Positions 27,013 through 35,357 of a stretch of DNA of 64,000 nucleotides are shown piece after piece (position 1 is the stretch's first letter; each line of letters begins with the position of its first letter). The notes under the pieces are model-generated. The model saw only the letters and a program-made list of their open reading frames with translations, was not told the DNA's origin and searched no databases. This stretch comes from Actinomycetes bacterium. GTDB taxonomy: Bacteria; Actinomycetota; JAICYB01. The position numbers were made by a program, and so were the translations under genes. The DNA lies in the NCBI GenBank assembly GCA_025934435.1, contig JAICYB010000003.1, positions 1 to 64,000 on the forward strand, in the 5' to 3' direction.

Positions 27013-28310
27013 AGCACTTCGGACGCCGCGCGTTGGCCGGACTCGACGGCTCCGTCCATGTAGTTCATCCAACGAACGGCCGTCTCGGCGGACGCCCAAT
27101 GGACGAGGCCGACGGGCTCGCGCATCGCCGCGCCGTAGGCGGTCCATGCTCCCGGCGGAAGGTTGGCGCCGTAACAGCCGCGCGTCCACTCCTCTTCGTC
27201 CCACGGCCCTTCGATGTAGTCGATCGCGTCGCGCGCTTTCGGGCCGAAGTGGTTCGCGAAGTGCTCGAGGACGAGGCGCTTGCGGTCTTCGAGCGGCATG
27301 CGGATGAGCCGCCGTGCTTCGTCCGCTTCGGCGAAACCCATGAGCACGCCGGGTGATCCGTCCGGCGGCGAGTTGTCGAACGTGATGGTCACCGGTCCGT
27401 GCGGATCGACGAGGCGTCCGGACAGGCCTTCGGATCGCCAGAACGGCTCGTCGTAGATCACGTTGATCTTGATGACGGATCCCGCCGCCATCCGTCGCTG
27501 GAGCTGCGCGCGCGTCGCGGGAAGCGCCGGCGTGAACGCGATGCGGTCGATGACCGTGGGCGGGACCGCAACGATGCAACGCCGGGCGCGCACGTCCAGC
27601 CGATCTGAGACGACGTGAACGTCGTCTTTCTGGTCGATCGAACGAACCGGGCTCGACAGGACGACGCACTCGCCGAGTTCTTCGGCCATCAGCTCCGAGA
27701 CGCGTTGCGATCCGCCGACGAAACGATCTTGCTGCGCACCGCCTTCGACGTCGGTGAGCATCGGGAAGAGGCTCCCGGCGGACCGGATGAAGACGAGGAC
27801 GTGGAGAAGCGACAACTCCGCGGACGGAACCGTGAAGATCGCGCCAACCATGAGCTCGGTCATCGCGCGGGCGTCGGCGTCCTTCATGCGGTCGGTCATC
27901 CACGTGTAGAAGGTTTGCGCGTCCCATTCGTGCGCGAGGTCGGCCGTCCACGGCGCTTCGAGCGGCAGCGTGTCGGCCATCGCTTGGAGCTCGCTGAGTT
28001 TCACGAGATCGCCGAGCGCTTCGGCGGAGAGCTCCTCGCCGACATCGCGTCCGGCGGTGTAGGTCGGGAATGTGTCGACACCGAGCTCGGCGGCGAGCGT
28101 CGCGATGTGATCTTGCGTTGGGCCCACCCATTGACCTCCGACCTCGACGACCTTGCCGTCGCCGAGGTGATGGTTGAGGGTGCGTCCGCCCACGCGGTCG
28201 CGCGCCTCGACGACGACGACGTCGATCCCGGCTTTCGTGAGCTCGCGCGCCGCGCTGAGGCCGGCGAGGCCGGCGCCGACGATGACAACCTGCGCGTCGC
28301 GTGTCGACAT
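26997..28310 (-). CDS. FAD-dependent monoamine oxidase family protein
   Basis: A 437-residue flavoprotein. The N-terminal FAD motif GAGLAGLSAAREL is followed by VVEARDRVGGRT. The MAO-type GGQWVGPTQDHI segment and the C-terminal WASAETAVRWMNYMDGAVESG that closes over FAD are present. It probably oxidises an amine (or protoporphyrin/carotenoid-like substrate, which share the fold), but the MAO-A/B-like motifs favour amines. Its end overlaps the cyclase gene by 16 bases tail to tail. ATG 28310 is preceded by TAGCCT at leaderless spacing. Confidence 0.88.
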   Translation of the reverse strand: MSTRDAQVVIVGAGLAGLSAARELTKAGIDVVVVEARDRVGGRTLNHHLGDGKVVEVGGQWVGPTQDHIATLAAELGVDTFPTYTAGRDVGEELSAEALGDLVKLSELQAMADTLPLEAPWTADLAHEWDAQTFYTWMTDRMKDADARAMTELMVGAIFTVPSAELSLLHVLVFIRSAGSLFPMLTDVEGGAQQDRFVGGSQRVSELMAEELGECVVLSSPVRSIDQKDDVHVVSDRLDVRARRCIVAVPPTVIDRIAFTPALPATRAQLQRRMAAGSVIKINVIYDEPFWRSEGLSGRLVDPHGPVTITFDNSPPDGSPGVLMGFAEADEARRLIRMPLEDRKRLVLEHFANHFGPKARDAIDYIEGPWDEEEWTRGCYGANLPPGAWTAYGAAMREPVGLVHWASAETAVRWMNYMDGAVESGQRAASEVLQATL

Positions 28311-28316
28311 GGAGCA

Positions 28317-28322
28317 AGGCTA
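28317..28322 (-). promoter_or_regulatory. -10 element (TAGCCT) of the amine oxidase gene
   Basis: TAGCCT on the minus strand ends six bases before ATG 28310. It is one half of a divergent pair with TAACGT at 28339. Confidence 0.45.
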
Positions 28323-28338
28323 CGTCGTCGGCGCGCGC

Positions 28339-28344
28339 TAACGT
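28339..28344 (+). promoter_or_regulatory. -10 element (TAACGT) of the 28354 gene
   Basis: TAACGT ends nine bases before ATG 28354, with no Shine-Dalgarno sequence. Confidence 0.45.
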
Positions 28345-28353
28345 CGCCGAGCG

Positions 28354-28944
28354 ATGTCTCGTCGTGTCGTCATCTTCATCGTCGGGTTCCTGATCGTGGT
28401 CACGATCGGGTCGTACGCCCTTGGGCGCTCACGGCACGGCTCGACGGTCGCGACCGCACTTTCGCCGGCACCGACGGCCATCGGCCCGACGTCGGCGCCG
28501 AGTTCGGCTACGCCGTCGGCCGAACCTGTTGAGACACCGAAGATCGCATCCTTGGTACTCCCGAACCGTTTGCTGACACCCGGTGCCGTCGCGGAGACGA
28601 GCGTCGACGTCGTCTGTCACCGCTCGACGCGTACGGTGCGTCCGCCGGAGTCGTACACGGAGCCGCTGAAGATCGAGCAGATCCGCGAGTACGGCTACGT
28701 GGATGTCCGGCTCGGCGACTACGAAGAGGATCACCTGATCCCGCTCGAGCTCGGCGGCGATCCGCGCAGTCCGAAGAATCTCTGGCCGGAGCCCCACTAC
28801 ACGCACCCGAACTCGTTCGACAAAGATCGCGTCGAAAACGATTCGCACCGCGCGGTGTGCGACGGGCGTATGTCACTCGCGCACGCGCAGAGCCTGATGG
28901 CGTCGAACTGGGTCGAGCTCGGACGCGAGCTCGGCGACGTCTGA
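28354..28944 (+). CDS. membrane-anchored or secreted protein with HNH-nuclease-like motif
   Basis: A 196-residue protein. A signal or anchor helix spans residues 5-25, a Thr/Ser/Pro linker runs to about 60, and a compact C-terminal domain follows. The segment EEDHLIPLELGGDPRSPKNLWPE has the D-H...P-L-x-x-G-G...N-L spacing of HNH nucleases, and the domain has two Cys about 80 residues apart. Proteins with this motif outside the cytoplasm are common but uncharacterised. A surface nuclease is a reasonable inference, not proven. It is convergent with the propeller gene. Confidence 0.75.
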   Translation: MSRRVVIFIVGFLIVVTIGSYALGRSRHGSTVATALSPAPTAIGPTSAPSSATPSAEPVETPKIASLVLPNRLLTPGAVAETSVDVVCHRSTRTVRPPESYTEPLKIEQIREYGYVDVRLGDYEEDHLIPLELGGDPRSPKNLWPEPHYTHPNSFDKDRVENDSHRAVCDGRMSLAHAQSLMASNWVELGRELGDV

Positions 28945-28947
28945 GGC

Positions 28948-30906
28948 TCAGATGACTCGCGCGTGTACCGGCGGCGGCAGTCCGCTGTGTCCGACGGCGT
29001 TCGACGCGACGACGTAGACGTCATAGGTCCCGGCGCTCAGGCCGTTCGCGACCTGGTACCACGATCGCGGCGACAAGACGATCCACCGGACGAACTTGCC
29101 GCTGCGCAGAATGATCGTGGAGTAGCCCGTGATCGGGGAGCGACCGTCGAACGGCGGCGGTCTCCAGTACGCCCAGAGTGACCCGTTGCCGAGTGCGGAC
29201 GCGTAGACCGCTGCCGGCGGCGACGGACGAGTCGGTGGTCGATCCGCGATCGACGTCGCATGACAAGCGGACAAACCCTGGAGCGGCGTGGCGACGGCGT
29301 CTGCTTCGACGTGTTCGCTTTCCGCGCCGAGCGCTTCGGTGAACCGGAAGGTACCGTCCGCGCCGGTGAGGACGCCGGACGACTGATGCGTGCCGCCGTC
29401 GATCGAGACGTTCACGAGCACGGGAACGTTGGCGATCGGCGAATGATCGACGGCGTGGAGGGTTCCTTCGATCGTCGCGGACGTCGCATTCCCCGCCATC
29501 GGGTCGACCTGGACCGTCAGCGCGCACGGTGCGAGCGGATCCGCGAGAACGGTGAACGTCGCGTCGCCGTCGTAGAAGTTGGCCAACATCTGCTTCGAGA
29601 CGGCGTACAGGCGCGTTGCGTCCGAATTGAATGCGAGGCCGTGCGCTTCGATCTCGGGTCCGACGGAGTCGCGATCGTCGTAATCACGCAACGCAACGGT
29701 TCCGGACGCATCCCAGAGACGGAGCGGCGTTCCGTACGACTCCTTACCTATGGCGACGAAGCGTTCGTCCTGCGTCGACACGATCGCCGTGGGTGACGCG
29801 CCCGTCGGATAGACGGTGAGGATGTTGCCGGCCTCGTCGACGCGGAGCCCGGGGTACCCCTGTGTCGCTCCGGCGAGGAAGAGGGACTTGCCGTCGGGTG
29901 CGAAGTGGAAGTCCTCTGCGTCGCCCTGCGGGTATGTTCTCGGTTCGCCGACGGCCGGCACGTCCCCAGTGAGATTCAGTTCGGAATAGGCGAAGCTCGA
30001 GAACGTGAACATCATCGGATGTCCGGGATCGCCGGGGCGCGGAACGAAGCGGCTCGCCCAGTACCAATCATCCTCGGTGGTCTGTGCCGCGGGGTGCGAC
30101 AGGTCGAGAAGCGAGACTCCGCCGATATCGCCCTCGCCGGTGTACATGTATGCGAGGCGGCCGCCGGCATCGAGTACGTCGAAGACGTGATAGATCGACC
30201 AGTAGCCGTGCGCCGTGAGCGGCAGGCGGCCGACGACGTCCAACGTCGCGACGTCGATGACGGCGACCGCGGCGGCGTAGTAGTCGAGACCGACGAAGAG
30301 CGTCGTCCCGTCGACGCTCAACGCGATCCCCGACGGCGTCGTCACCGGGATCGACCGCACGAAGTGGCCGTCGAGATCGAGCACCTCGATCGTGCTCGCC
30401 AACCCGGTGGAAACGAAGATCAATCCCGCGTCGTCGTCGACGATGAATTGCCGGTAGCCGTCGAGGTGGACGGTCGCGTTGCCGCGCGGCGGCGGAACCG
30501 GGAGCCGAACAGGCGGTGCGGTCGATCCCAGGCCCGTCAGCGAAACCTGCGCGAGCGTCGCGGACGAACCGCTGCCCGCGAGCGCGCGATAGGTGTAGTT
30601 CCCGCGGATCGATGGTTCGTCCGTCGTGGTGAACGCGCCGTCCGCATCGGTCTGCAGCGACGCGACGGTTCGAGTGCCGTCCGGTCCGCTGCGCGTGATC
30701 CGGACGTCGAGTCCGGCGGCGGCCGCACCGCTTTCAAGCGCGCGTCCGCGGATCGTGGCGACGAGTGGGTCGCCCGCCGAGGATGCTGCGACCTCGAGTT
30801 CCAACGGGTAGGCATCCGAGGACGCGGAAGCCGTCGATCTGAGGGTCAAGCCGGTGAACGCGACGCAGCAGATCAAGGCGACGCGTGCGATGCGCTGCCC
30901 CATCAT
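28948..30906 (-). CDS. secreted beta-propeller protein with fibronectin type III-like ending
   Basis: A 652-residue exported protein with a signal peptide ending near residue 28. Residues 30-125 hold a carboxypeptidase-regulatory/Ig-like beta domain. Residues about 150-440 are YVTN/lactonase-like propeller repeats (for example LIFVSTGLASTIEVLDLDG and GIALSVDGTTLFVGLDYY). A second Ig-like domain follows at 450-540. The last ~90 residues have the fibronectin type III pattern (PSPPAAVYASALGNGSLWAYW...ITGYSTII). No catalytic residues are evident; adhesion or polymer binding outside the cell is likely. The start is the first of two ATGs after a TTG at 30909. Confidence 0.78.
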   Translation of the reverse strand: MMGQRIARVALICCVAFTGLTLRSTASASSDAYPLELEVAASSAGDPLVATIRGRALESGAAAAGLDVRITRSGPDGTRTVASLQTDADGAFTTTDEPSIRGNYTYRALAGSGSSATLAQVSLTGLGSTAPPVRLPVPPPRGNATVHLDGYRQFIVDDDAGLIFVSTGLASTIEVLDLDGHFVRSIPVTTPSGIALSVDGTTLFVGLDYYAAAVAVIDVATLDVVGRLPLTAHGYWSIYHVFDVLDAGGRLAYMYTGEGDIGGVSLLDLSHPAAQTTEDDWYWASRFVPRPGDPGHPMMFTFSSFAYSELNLTGDVPAVGEPRTYPQGDAEDFHFAPDGKSLFLAGATQGYPGLRVDEAGNILTVYPTGASPTAIVSTQDERFVAIGKESYGTPLRLWDASGTVALRDYDDRDSVGPEIEAHGLAFNSDATRLYAVSKQMLANFYDGDATFTVLADPLAPCALTVQVDPMAGNATSATIEGTLHAVDHSPIANVPVLVNVSIDGGTHQSSGVLTGADGTFRFTEALGAESEHVEADAVATPLQGLSACHATSIADRPPTRPSPPAAVYASALGNGSLWAYWRPPPFDGRSPITGYSTIILRSGKFVRWIVLSPRSWYQVANGLSAGTYDVYVVASNAVGHSGLPPPVHARVI

Positions 30907-30994
30907 CAAGCGCGAACGTCCCTTGGATCATCGGACTAGTGCCGTCGTGCGTGTATCGGCCCCCGGACGTTCCGATCAAGCCTCGTCATTCAAA

Positions 30995-31000
30995 TAGTGT
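30995..31000 (+). promoter_or_regulatory. -10 element (TAGTGT) of the maltokinase-cap-like gene
   Basis: TAGTGT ends six bases before ATG 31007 with no ribosome-binding site between. Confidence 0.5.
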
Positions 31001-31006
31001 CTGTGG

Positions 31007-31645
31007 ATGGCGATCTTTCACCGCGCGACGATCACTCCGACGAAGCAGGAGGTGATCGCCGAGTGGGCCCCGACGCGTCGGTGGGGTCCGCCGGCCGGAG
31101 TTCCGATGGAGATCATCGGATCGTTCCGCTTCGACGATCCGGAGGGTCGCGTCGGCATGGAGGTCCATCTTGCGAGCGCGGACGGTGTCCTGTACCAAGT
31201 GCCGCTCACGTACCGTGACGAGCCCCTCGCCGGGGCGGACGAAGCACTCATCACGACGATGGAGCACTCGGTGCTCGGGACGCGATGGGTCTATGACGGC
31301 GTCCGCGATCCTCGTTTCGTCCTGATGATGGCGGCTGTGACCATGACGGGCCAGGGTGAAGCGCTCGGAATGGTCGAGCACGAGGACCGGTGGTACATCG
31401 CGCCGACGAACGTCCGCATCCGAGGCGGCGGATGGTCGCTCGAGCGCGCCGCGGTCGACGGATTCGAGCTCGCAGCCGAGGACGACTTCGCCGCCGTGCT
31501 CCGTAGCGACCGCTTCGAGTTGACGATGTTCCGTCGGCCGAGTGCTGGTCCGGTGCCAACGATCGCGCTGACGGCGACGTGGGAGGGGCAGTCCGAGCCT
31601 GTCGTTCTTGCCGAGATCCACGAGCTACAGGGCGGACCGACGTAG
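31007..31645 (+). CDS. stand-alone maltokinase N-terminal cap-like protein
   Basis: A 212-residue protein that matches the N-terminal cap region of actinobacterial maltokinases: the opening MAIFHRATITPTKQE, FRFDDPEGRVGME, YQVPLTYRDEPL and the signature TMEHSVLGTRWVYDGVRDP. No kinase domain follows. In full-length Mak/Pep2 this cap packs against the kinase that phosphorylates maltose for the GlgE pathway. As a free-standing domain its role is unknown. No trehalose synthase or GlgE gene is near. Start ATG 31007, probably leaderless. Confidence 0.78.
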   Translation: MAIFHRATITPTKQEVIAEWAPTRRWGPPAGVPMEIIGSFRFDDPEGRVGMEVHLASADGVLYQVPLTYRDEPLAGADEALITTMEHSVLGTRWVYDGVRDPRFVLMMAAVTMTGQGEALGMVEHEDRWYIAPTNVRIRGGGWSLERAAVDGFELAAEDDFAAVLRSDRFELTMFRRPSAGPVPTIALTATWEGQSEPVVLAEIHELQGGPT

Positions 31646-31740
31646 GCGTTCGGGCTCAGCCGGAGCTCCGTTAGAGGTCGAACGTGGTCGCGGGGCTCGT
31701 CGAGGGTATGAGAGCTGTCGGGACGACAGGAGGAGCAACG

Positions 31741-32097
31741 ATGGAAAAGCTAAAGGCGACGGAGCTTGCGTATCTCAGCGAACGCCGGCTCGCCCGCGTC
31801 GCGACCGTGGGAACAGACGGTGTCCCGCACATCACGCCGGTTGGTATGTGGAAGTACGACGCGGCGACCGGAACGATAGAAGTCAGCGGACACAACTTCG
31901 AAGGCACGAAGAAGTTCCGAGACGTTGAAGCGACGCACCACGCGGCGATCGTTGTCGATGATCTTGCCAGTACGGATCCGTGGCGACCCCGTGGGATAGA
32001 GATCCGTGGCGAGGCGCAAGCCGAAGGCGGTCCGTCTCCGCTGATCCGGATCCACCCGGACCGTGTCGTCGCGTGGGGACTCGTGCAACCGGAATAA
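31741..32097 (+). CDS. PPOX-class flavin/F420-dependent oxidoreductase
   Basis: A 118-residue split-barrel protein of the pyridoxamine-phosphate-oxidase-like superfamily. The opening LAYLSERRLARVATVGTDGVPHITPVGMWKY and the later HHAAIVVDD are the FMN/F420-binding strands of the short F420-type subgroup common in actinobacteria. The substrate is unknown. ATG 31741 follows AGGAGGAGC. It is convergent with the hydrolase gene after it. Confidence 0.82.
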   Translation: MEKLKATELAYLSERRLARVATVGTDGVPHITPVGMWKYDAATGTIEVSGHNFEGTKKFRDVEATHHAAIVVDDLASTDPWRPRGIEIRGEAQAEGGPSPLIRIHPDRVVAWGLVQPE

Positions 32098-32128
32098 GCG
32101 GCAGCGAGCCTCGGATCGAGGGAGCTTG

Positions 32129-33004
32129 TCAGACGAGCGCGACGAGGGCGTCGACGATCTCGCCGAAACGTCCCGACGCGATCGATAGGTGACCCTCGCC
32201 GTCAAGGAGGTTGGCTTCGGCGTGGGGGATCGCGCGCGCGAGCCACCGACCGTGTGCGAACGGAACCATCTTGTCCTCGCTTCCTTGCCAGACCGCGACG
32301 CGCCCGACGTCGGAGAGCGAGAAACCCCAATCGCGCGTGAACGCGAGATCGTCGTCACGCCAACCGTCGATCCCGGCCGCCAGTCCTTCTCGGATCGACC
32401 GTGCGAGGTATTCGGCGAATTCGGGGGTCATGTGCTCCTTGTCGACGTCCGGCAGCAGTCCTCCGAACGCTTCGACGATGTCGGTCGCCTGGACGTTCTT
32501 GAAGGCGGCGCCGAATGCCGAAAGGAAACCGACGAGCGTGTCTTCGCCTTGGAGGGCCGCGCCGAACTCTTCGACGTTCTCCTCCGCCATGCCGGCGAGG
32601 AAATCGAGCCCGTCCACGCCGTACGGCGCGACACCCGCGATCGTTGAAGCCGCTGCGCAACGCTCCTCGAGGAGCGCGGAGCACGCAAGCGCATGCGGTC
32701 CGCCGCCGGACCATCCGATCGTGACGAAGCGATCGGCATCGATCGCGTCGAGGATGGACGAAACGTCGTCGGCGCAATCGGCGACGGTCCTGCCGTGGCG
32801 TGTGGTGGATGACGCGTAGCCGGGACGCGAGTACATGACCATACGCAGGCCACGATCGGTCACCGCCTTCGTGAAGCGTTCGTGATCGAGTCCGCTCGCC
32901 GGCGTGCCGTGGTGGAACACGAGAGGCATCGCGTTGTCGGGGCCGGCGACGGTGGCGGCGAGTGCGCGTCCGTCGCGCGTGCGTACCTCGATCGCCTCCG
33001 GCAT
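32129..33004 (-). CDS. alpha/beta hydrolase
   Basis: A 291-residue alpha/beta-hydrolase. The oxyanion region is HHGTPASG, the nucleophile elbow GWSGGG is near residue 98, the late Asp is in QGSEDKMVPFAHGRWL and the His in GEGHLS. All catalytic residues are therefore present. Substrate unknown; the GWSGGGPHALA type is common among esterases and lactonases. ATG 33004 has TATCTT nine bases upstream on the minus strand. A longer frame upstream is low-complexity shadow of the next gene's Thr/Pro linker. Confidence 0.85.
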   Translation of the reverse strand: MPEAIEVRTRDGRALAATVAGPDNAMPLVFHHGTPASGLDHERFTKAVTDRGLRMVMYSRPGYASSTTRHGRTVADCADDVSSILDAIDADRFVTIGWSGGGPHALACSALLEERCAAASTIAGVAPYGVDGLDFLAGMAEENVEEFGAALQGEDTLVGFLSAFGAAFKNVQATDIVEAFGGLLPDVDKEHMTPEFAEYLARSIREGLAAGIDGWRDDDLAFTRDWGFSLSDVGRVAVWQGSEDKMVPFAHGRWLARAIPHAEANLLDGEGHLSIASGRFGEIVDALVALV

Positions 33005-33013
33005 GTCGCGATG

Positions 33014-33019
33014 AAGATA
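33014..33019 (-). promoter_or_regulatory. -10 element (TATCTT) of the alpha/beta hydrolase gene
   Basis: TATCTT on the minus strand ends nine bases before ATG 33004. Confidence 0.4.
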
Positions 33020-33119
33020 CCTCGGTAGGCCCCTAAGACCCCCAACCTCGCGACCGAAGTTAGGATGAGCGTGCTTCTCCGAGGAGAAGCTGGGGATCAG
33101 GAAATACGGGGGTGGGGTA

Positions 33120-34409
33120 GTGCGGAAATCCGTCGCCATCTTGTCTCTTGCGTGCGCCGTCGCTTTCGTACTGGCCGCGCAGCCCTCCAGTGCGCGGACG
33201 AAGAAGCGCACCACGCCGACCCCGACCGCGACGCCGACGCTCAGGCCGACCGCGAGTCCCACGATGACGCCAACATCGACTCCGACAACGAGCCCGACGC
33301 CAACGCCGACAACCAGCGCGCCGCCGACCGCGTCGGCGACCCCGGTGCCCGATGACGCACTCGTCCGCCGTGTTCGCGCCGAGCTCAAGGTCTTCACCGA
33401 CTGGCTCCAGGCGAATGGTGTGAAGGGATACATCGGCGAGTTCGCGTGGCCGAACAACTACCCGTCCGATCAGGACCGCTACAACGCGCTCGCCGAGCGC
33501 TATCTCGAGGACATGAAAGCCGCGGGTGTCACGGGAGCGGCCTGGGCGACCGGTGAGTGGTGGAGCTCGACGTACAACCTGAGTCAGTACGGCAAGTCCG
33601 GTACGTCCTTTCTGAACACCACGAGACCGCAGGCAAGCATCCTCGAACGGCACACCGACATCGCCGGCATCCAGGTGAACGGCGGCGAGTTCGGCGCCGC
33701 GTACGGGACGACATCGACGTCGACCTTCTCGAACGTCGATCCGGGCGTGTACAACACGGCGTACCACTACGACTCACAGTCGACCTTCGATTACCTCGCG
33801 TCACGCGGGATCAAGCAGGTCGTGATCCCCTTCCGCTGGGAGCGCATCGAGCCGACGATCGGCGGTCCGCTGGACGCGACGGAAGTGCAACGGCTGAAGG
33901 ACGCGATCACGCGCGCGCACAACGCTGGGATGGACGCGATCCCGATGGTCGCCAACTACGGCGCGTACTGGCTCTACGACGGCAGCACCGGTCAGGGCGT
34001 GCGGCAAGCGATCGGGACGTCCGCTCTTTCGATCGCCGATTACGCGTCGCTGTGGCAGAAGTTGAGCGCCGCCCTCAAGGGTCAAGCCGGCATCGCGGCC
34101 TACGGCTTGATGCGGGAGCCGATCGGTCTTCCGGGTGCGACGTATCGGGATCAGGCGATCGTGTGGGAATCGGCATCGCAGGCGGCTGTCGATGCGATCC
34201 GAGGAAACGCCGACACGCATGAGTTGCTGGTGTCCGGCTACCGGTATTCGGCGGCGCAGAACTGGCCCGACCAGCACCCGAAAGCGTGGATCACCGACCC
34301 GCTGAACAACTTCCGGTACGAGGCTCACCACTACTGGTCGAGCACCCATGACGGGAACTACAAGAGCTACGACGAAGAAGTCTCGCTCGCCGCGGCGATG
34401 GGCTACTAA
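33120..34409 (+). CDS. secreted glycoside hydrolase family 5-like enzyme, apparently circularly permuted
   Basis: A 429-residue exported protein: signal peptide to about residue 25, then a Thr/Pro/Ser linker to about 77. The catalytic part begins with what normally closes a GH5 barrel: VFTDWLQANGVKGYIGEFAWP with the nucleophile Glu107, then AAWATGEWW. Only then comes the usual beginning (IQVNGGEFGA, VVIPFRWERIEP, IPMVANYGAYW), the acid/base Glu333 in GLMREP (normally NEP), and the His pair YEAHHYW near 400-405. The protein stops where the normal fold would continue into residue ~80. It probably cuts a beta-glucan-type polymer. GTG 33120 follows a GGGGGTGGGG tract. Confidence 0.8.
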   Translation: MRKSVAILSLACAVAFVLAAQPSSARTKKRTTPTPTATPTLRPTASPTMTPTSTPTTSPTPTPTTSAPPTASATPVPDDALVRRVRAELKVFTDWLQANGVKGYIGEFAWPNNYPSDQDRYNALAERYLEDMKAAGVTGAAWATGEWWSSTYNLSQYGKSGTSFLNTTRPQASILERHTDIAGIQVNGGEFGAAYGTTSTSTFSNVDPGVYNTAYHYDSQSTFDYLASRGIKQVVIPFRWERIEPTIGGPLDATEVQRLKDAITRAHNAGMDAIPMVANYGAYWLYDGSTGQGVRQAIGTSALSIADYASLWQKLSAALKGQAGIAAYGLMREPIGLPGATYRDQAIVWESASQAAVDAIRGNADTHELLVSGYRYSAAQNWPDQHPKAWITDPLNNFRYEAHHYWSSTHDGNYKSYDEEVSLAAAMGY

Positions 34410-34431
34410 CGCGCCGCGATCCGGTGGCTCG

Positions 34432-34516
34432 TGTCGGAGGGGGGACTTGAACCCCCATGTCCTTGTGGGACACTAGGCCCTCAACCTAGCGCGTCTGCCT
34501 ATTCCGCCACTCCGAC
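34432..34516 (-). tRNA. tRNA-Leu (anticodon GAG)
   Basis: Read on the minus strand: acceptor GTCGGAG pairs with CTCCGAC and is followed by A73. The anticodon stem-loop is CTAGG-TTGAGGG-CCTAG, giving GAG. A long variable arm TGTCC/GGACA, typical of class II tRNA-Leu, and T-arm GGGGG-TTCAAGT-CCCCC are present. The CCA end is not encoded. Confidence 0.95.
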
Positions 34517-34561
34517 GTGACAGCCAATATACGGGGTCGCTCGGCGAGTGGCGGTGGCGAC

Positions 34562-35329
34562 TCACCCGAGCCATTTCGACTCGATCTTCGCCAGGGTTCC
34601 GTCCCTTTGGAGCTTCGCGAGCGCAGCGTCCACCTTCGCGTTCAGGCCCCCGTTGTCGTTACTCGTCGCCATCACGTAGCTCTCGCCGGTCCTGATCACG
34701 CCGGCCACGCGAAGTGCTCCGTCCGTCTCTTTCTGTGCGAAGCGCGCGAGCACGAGATCGTCCACCGCGACGTCGACGACACCGCCGCGCAACGCGGCCA
34801 GCACGTCGTCCTCGGCTTGGTACACGCGAACGCCGAGATCGGGCATGTGGTCTTTCGTCCAGGACGCAGCCCTTCCGCCCGCGAGTACGGCAACGCGGCG
34901 TCCGCGAAGGTCTCCGGCTCCCTTGATCGTCGAGGGACCCGACACCAGCAAGCCGAGATCGGCCCCCATGTACGGCGTCGTCTCACACGCCTGCTTCCGC
35001 AGCGTCGGCGAGTCGCGGAATCCGGACGCAACCACATCGAACCGGTGCGCGAGCACGAGCGGGACGAGCACGGACGTCGTCCGGTCGTTTGCCGTGAACG
35101 AAAGCTTCATCGACGCCGCGATCGCCTTGCCGATGTCGATCTCGAGACCGGTCGCGTTGCCTTGCGCGTCCTGGAACGCGAAGGGCGGGTAACTTTCGTC
35201 CACGCCGAACGTGAGCGTGCCCGGCGTCTTCAGTGACGAGGCCCCCGACGAGCAAGCCCCGCCGGACGACCCACCACCGCACGACGTCGCGAGGACGCAA
35301 ACGAGCGCGAACGAAACGAGGATCCGCAA
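34562..35329 (-). CDS. amino-acid-type extracellular solute-binding lipoprotein
   Basis: A 255-residue family 3 binding protein with a signal ending in LATSC (Cys17 lipidated). The typical opening is TLTFGVDESYPPFAFQDAQGNATGLEIDIGKAI and the inter-lobe segment is around LRGRRVAVLAGG. It should deliver a polar amino acid or similar ligand to an ABC importer, but no permease or ATPase is adjacent, so it is an orphan or serves distant partners. It lies head to head with the site-2-protease-like gene, 28 bases apart. Confidence 0.87.
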   Translation of the reverse strand: MRILVSFALVCVLATSCGGGSSGGACSSGASSLKTPGTLTFGVDESYPPFAFQDAQGNATGLEIDIGKAIAASMKLSFTANDRTTSVLVPLVLAHRFDVVASGFRDSPTLRKQACETTPYMGADLGLLVSGPSTIKGAGDLRGRRVAVLAGGRAASWTKDHMPDLGVRVYQAEDDVLAALRGGVVDVAVDDLVLARFAQKETDGALRVAGVIRTGESYVMATSNDNGGLNAKVDAALAKLQRDGTLAKIESKWLG

Positions 35330-35340
35330 GGGCTCGATGG

Positions 35341-35346
35341 TAGGCT
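35341..35346 (+). promoter_or_regulatory. -10 element (TAGGCT) of the 35358 operon
   Basis: TAGGCT ends eleven bases before ATG 35358; no Shine-Dalgarno sequence is visible. It would drive the operon from the M50-like gene to the ProA-like gene. Confidence 0.35.
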
Positions 35347-35357
35347 AAAGCCTCCGT

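Noticed and set aside
28948-30906. Propeller as an active lactonase or peptidase
   Set aside because: The blades match YVTN-type repeats but no set of catalytic or metal residues could be identified.
33190-33350. DNA repeat in the Thr/Pro-coding region of the glycoside hydrolase
   Set aside because: The CGAC/ACGCC-type repetition is explained by the low-complexity Thr/Pro linker of a secreted protein.
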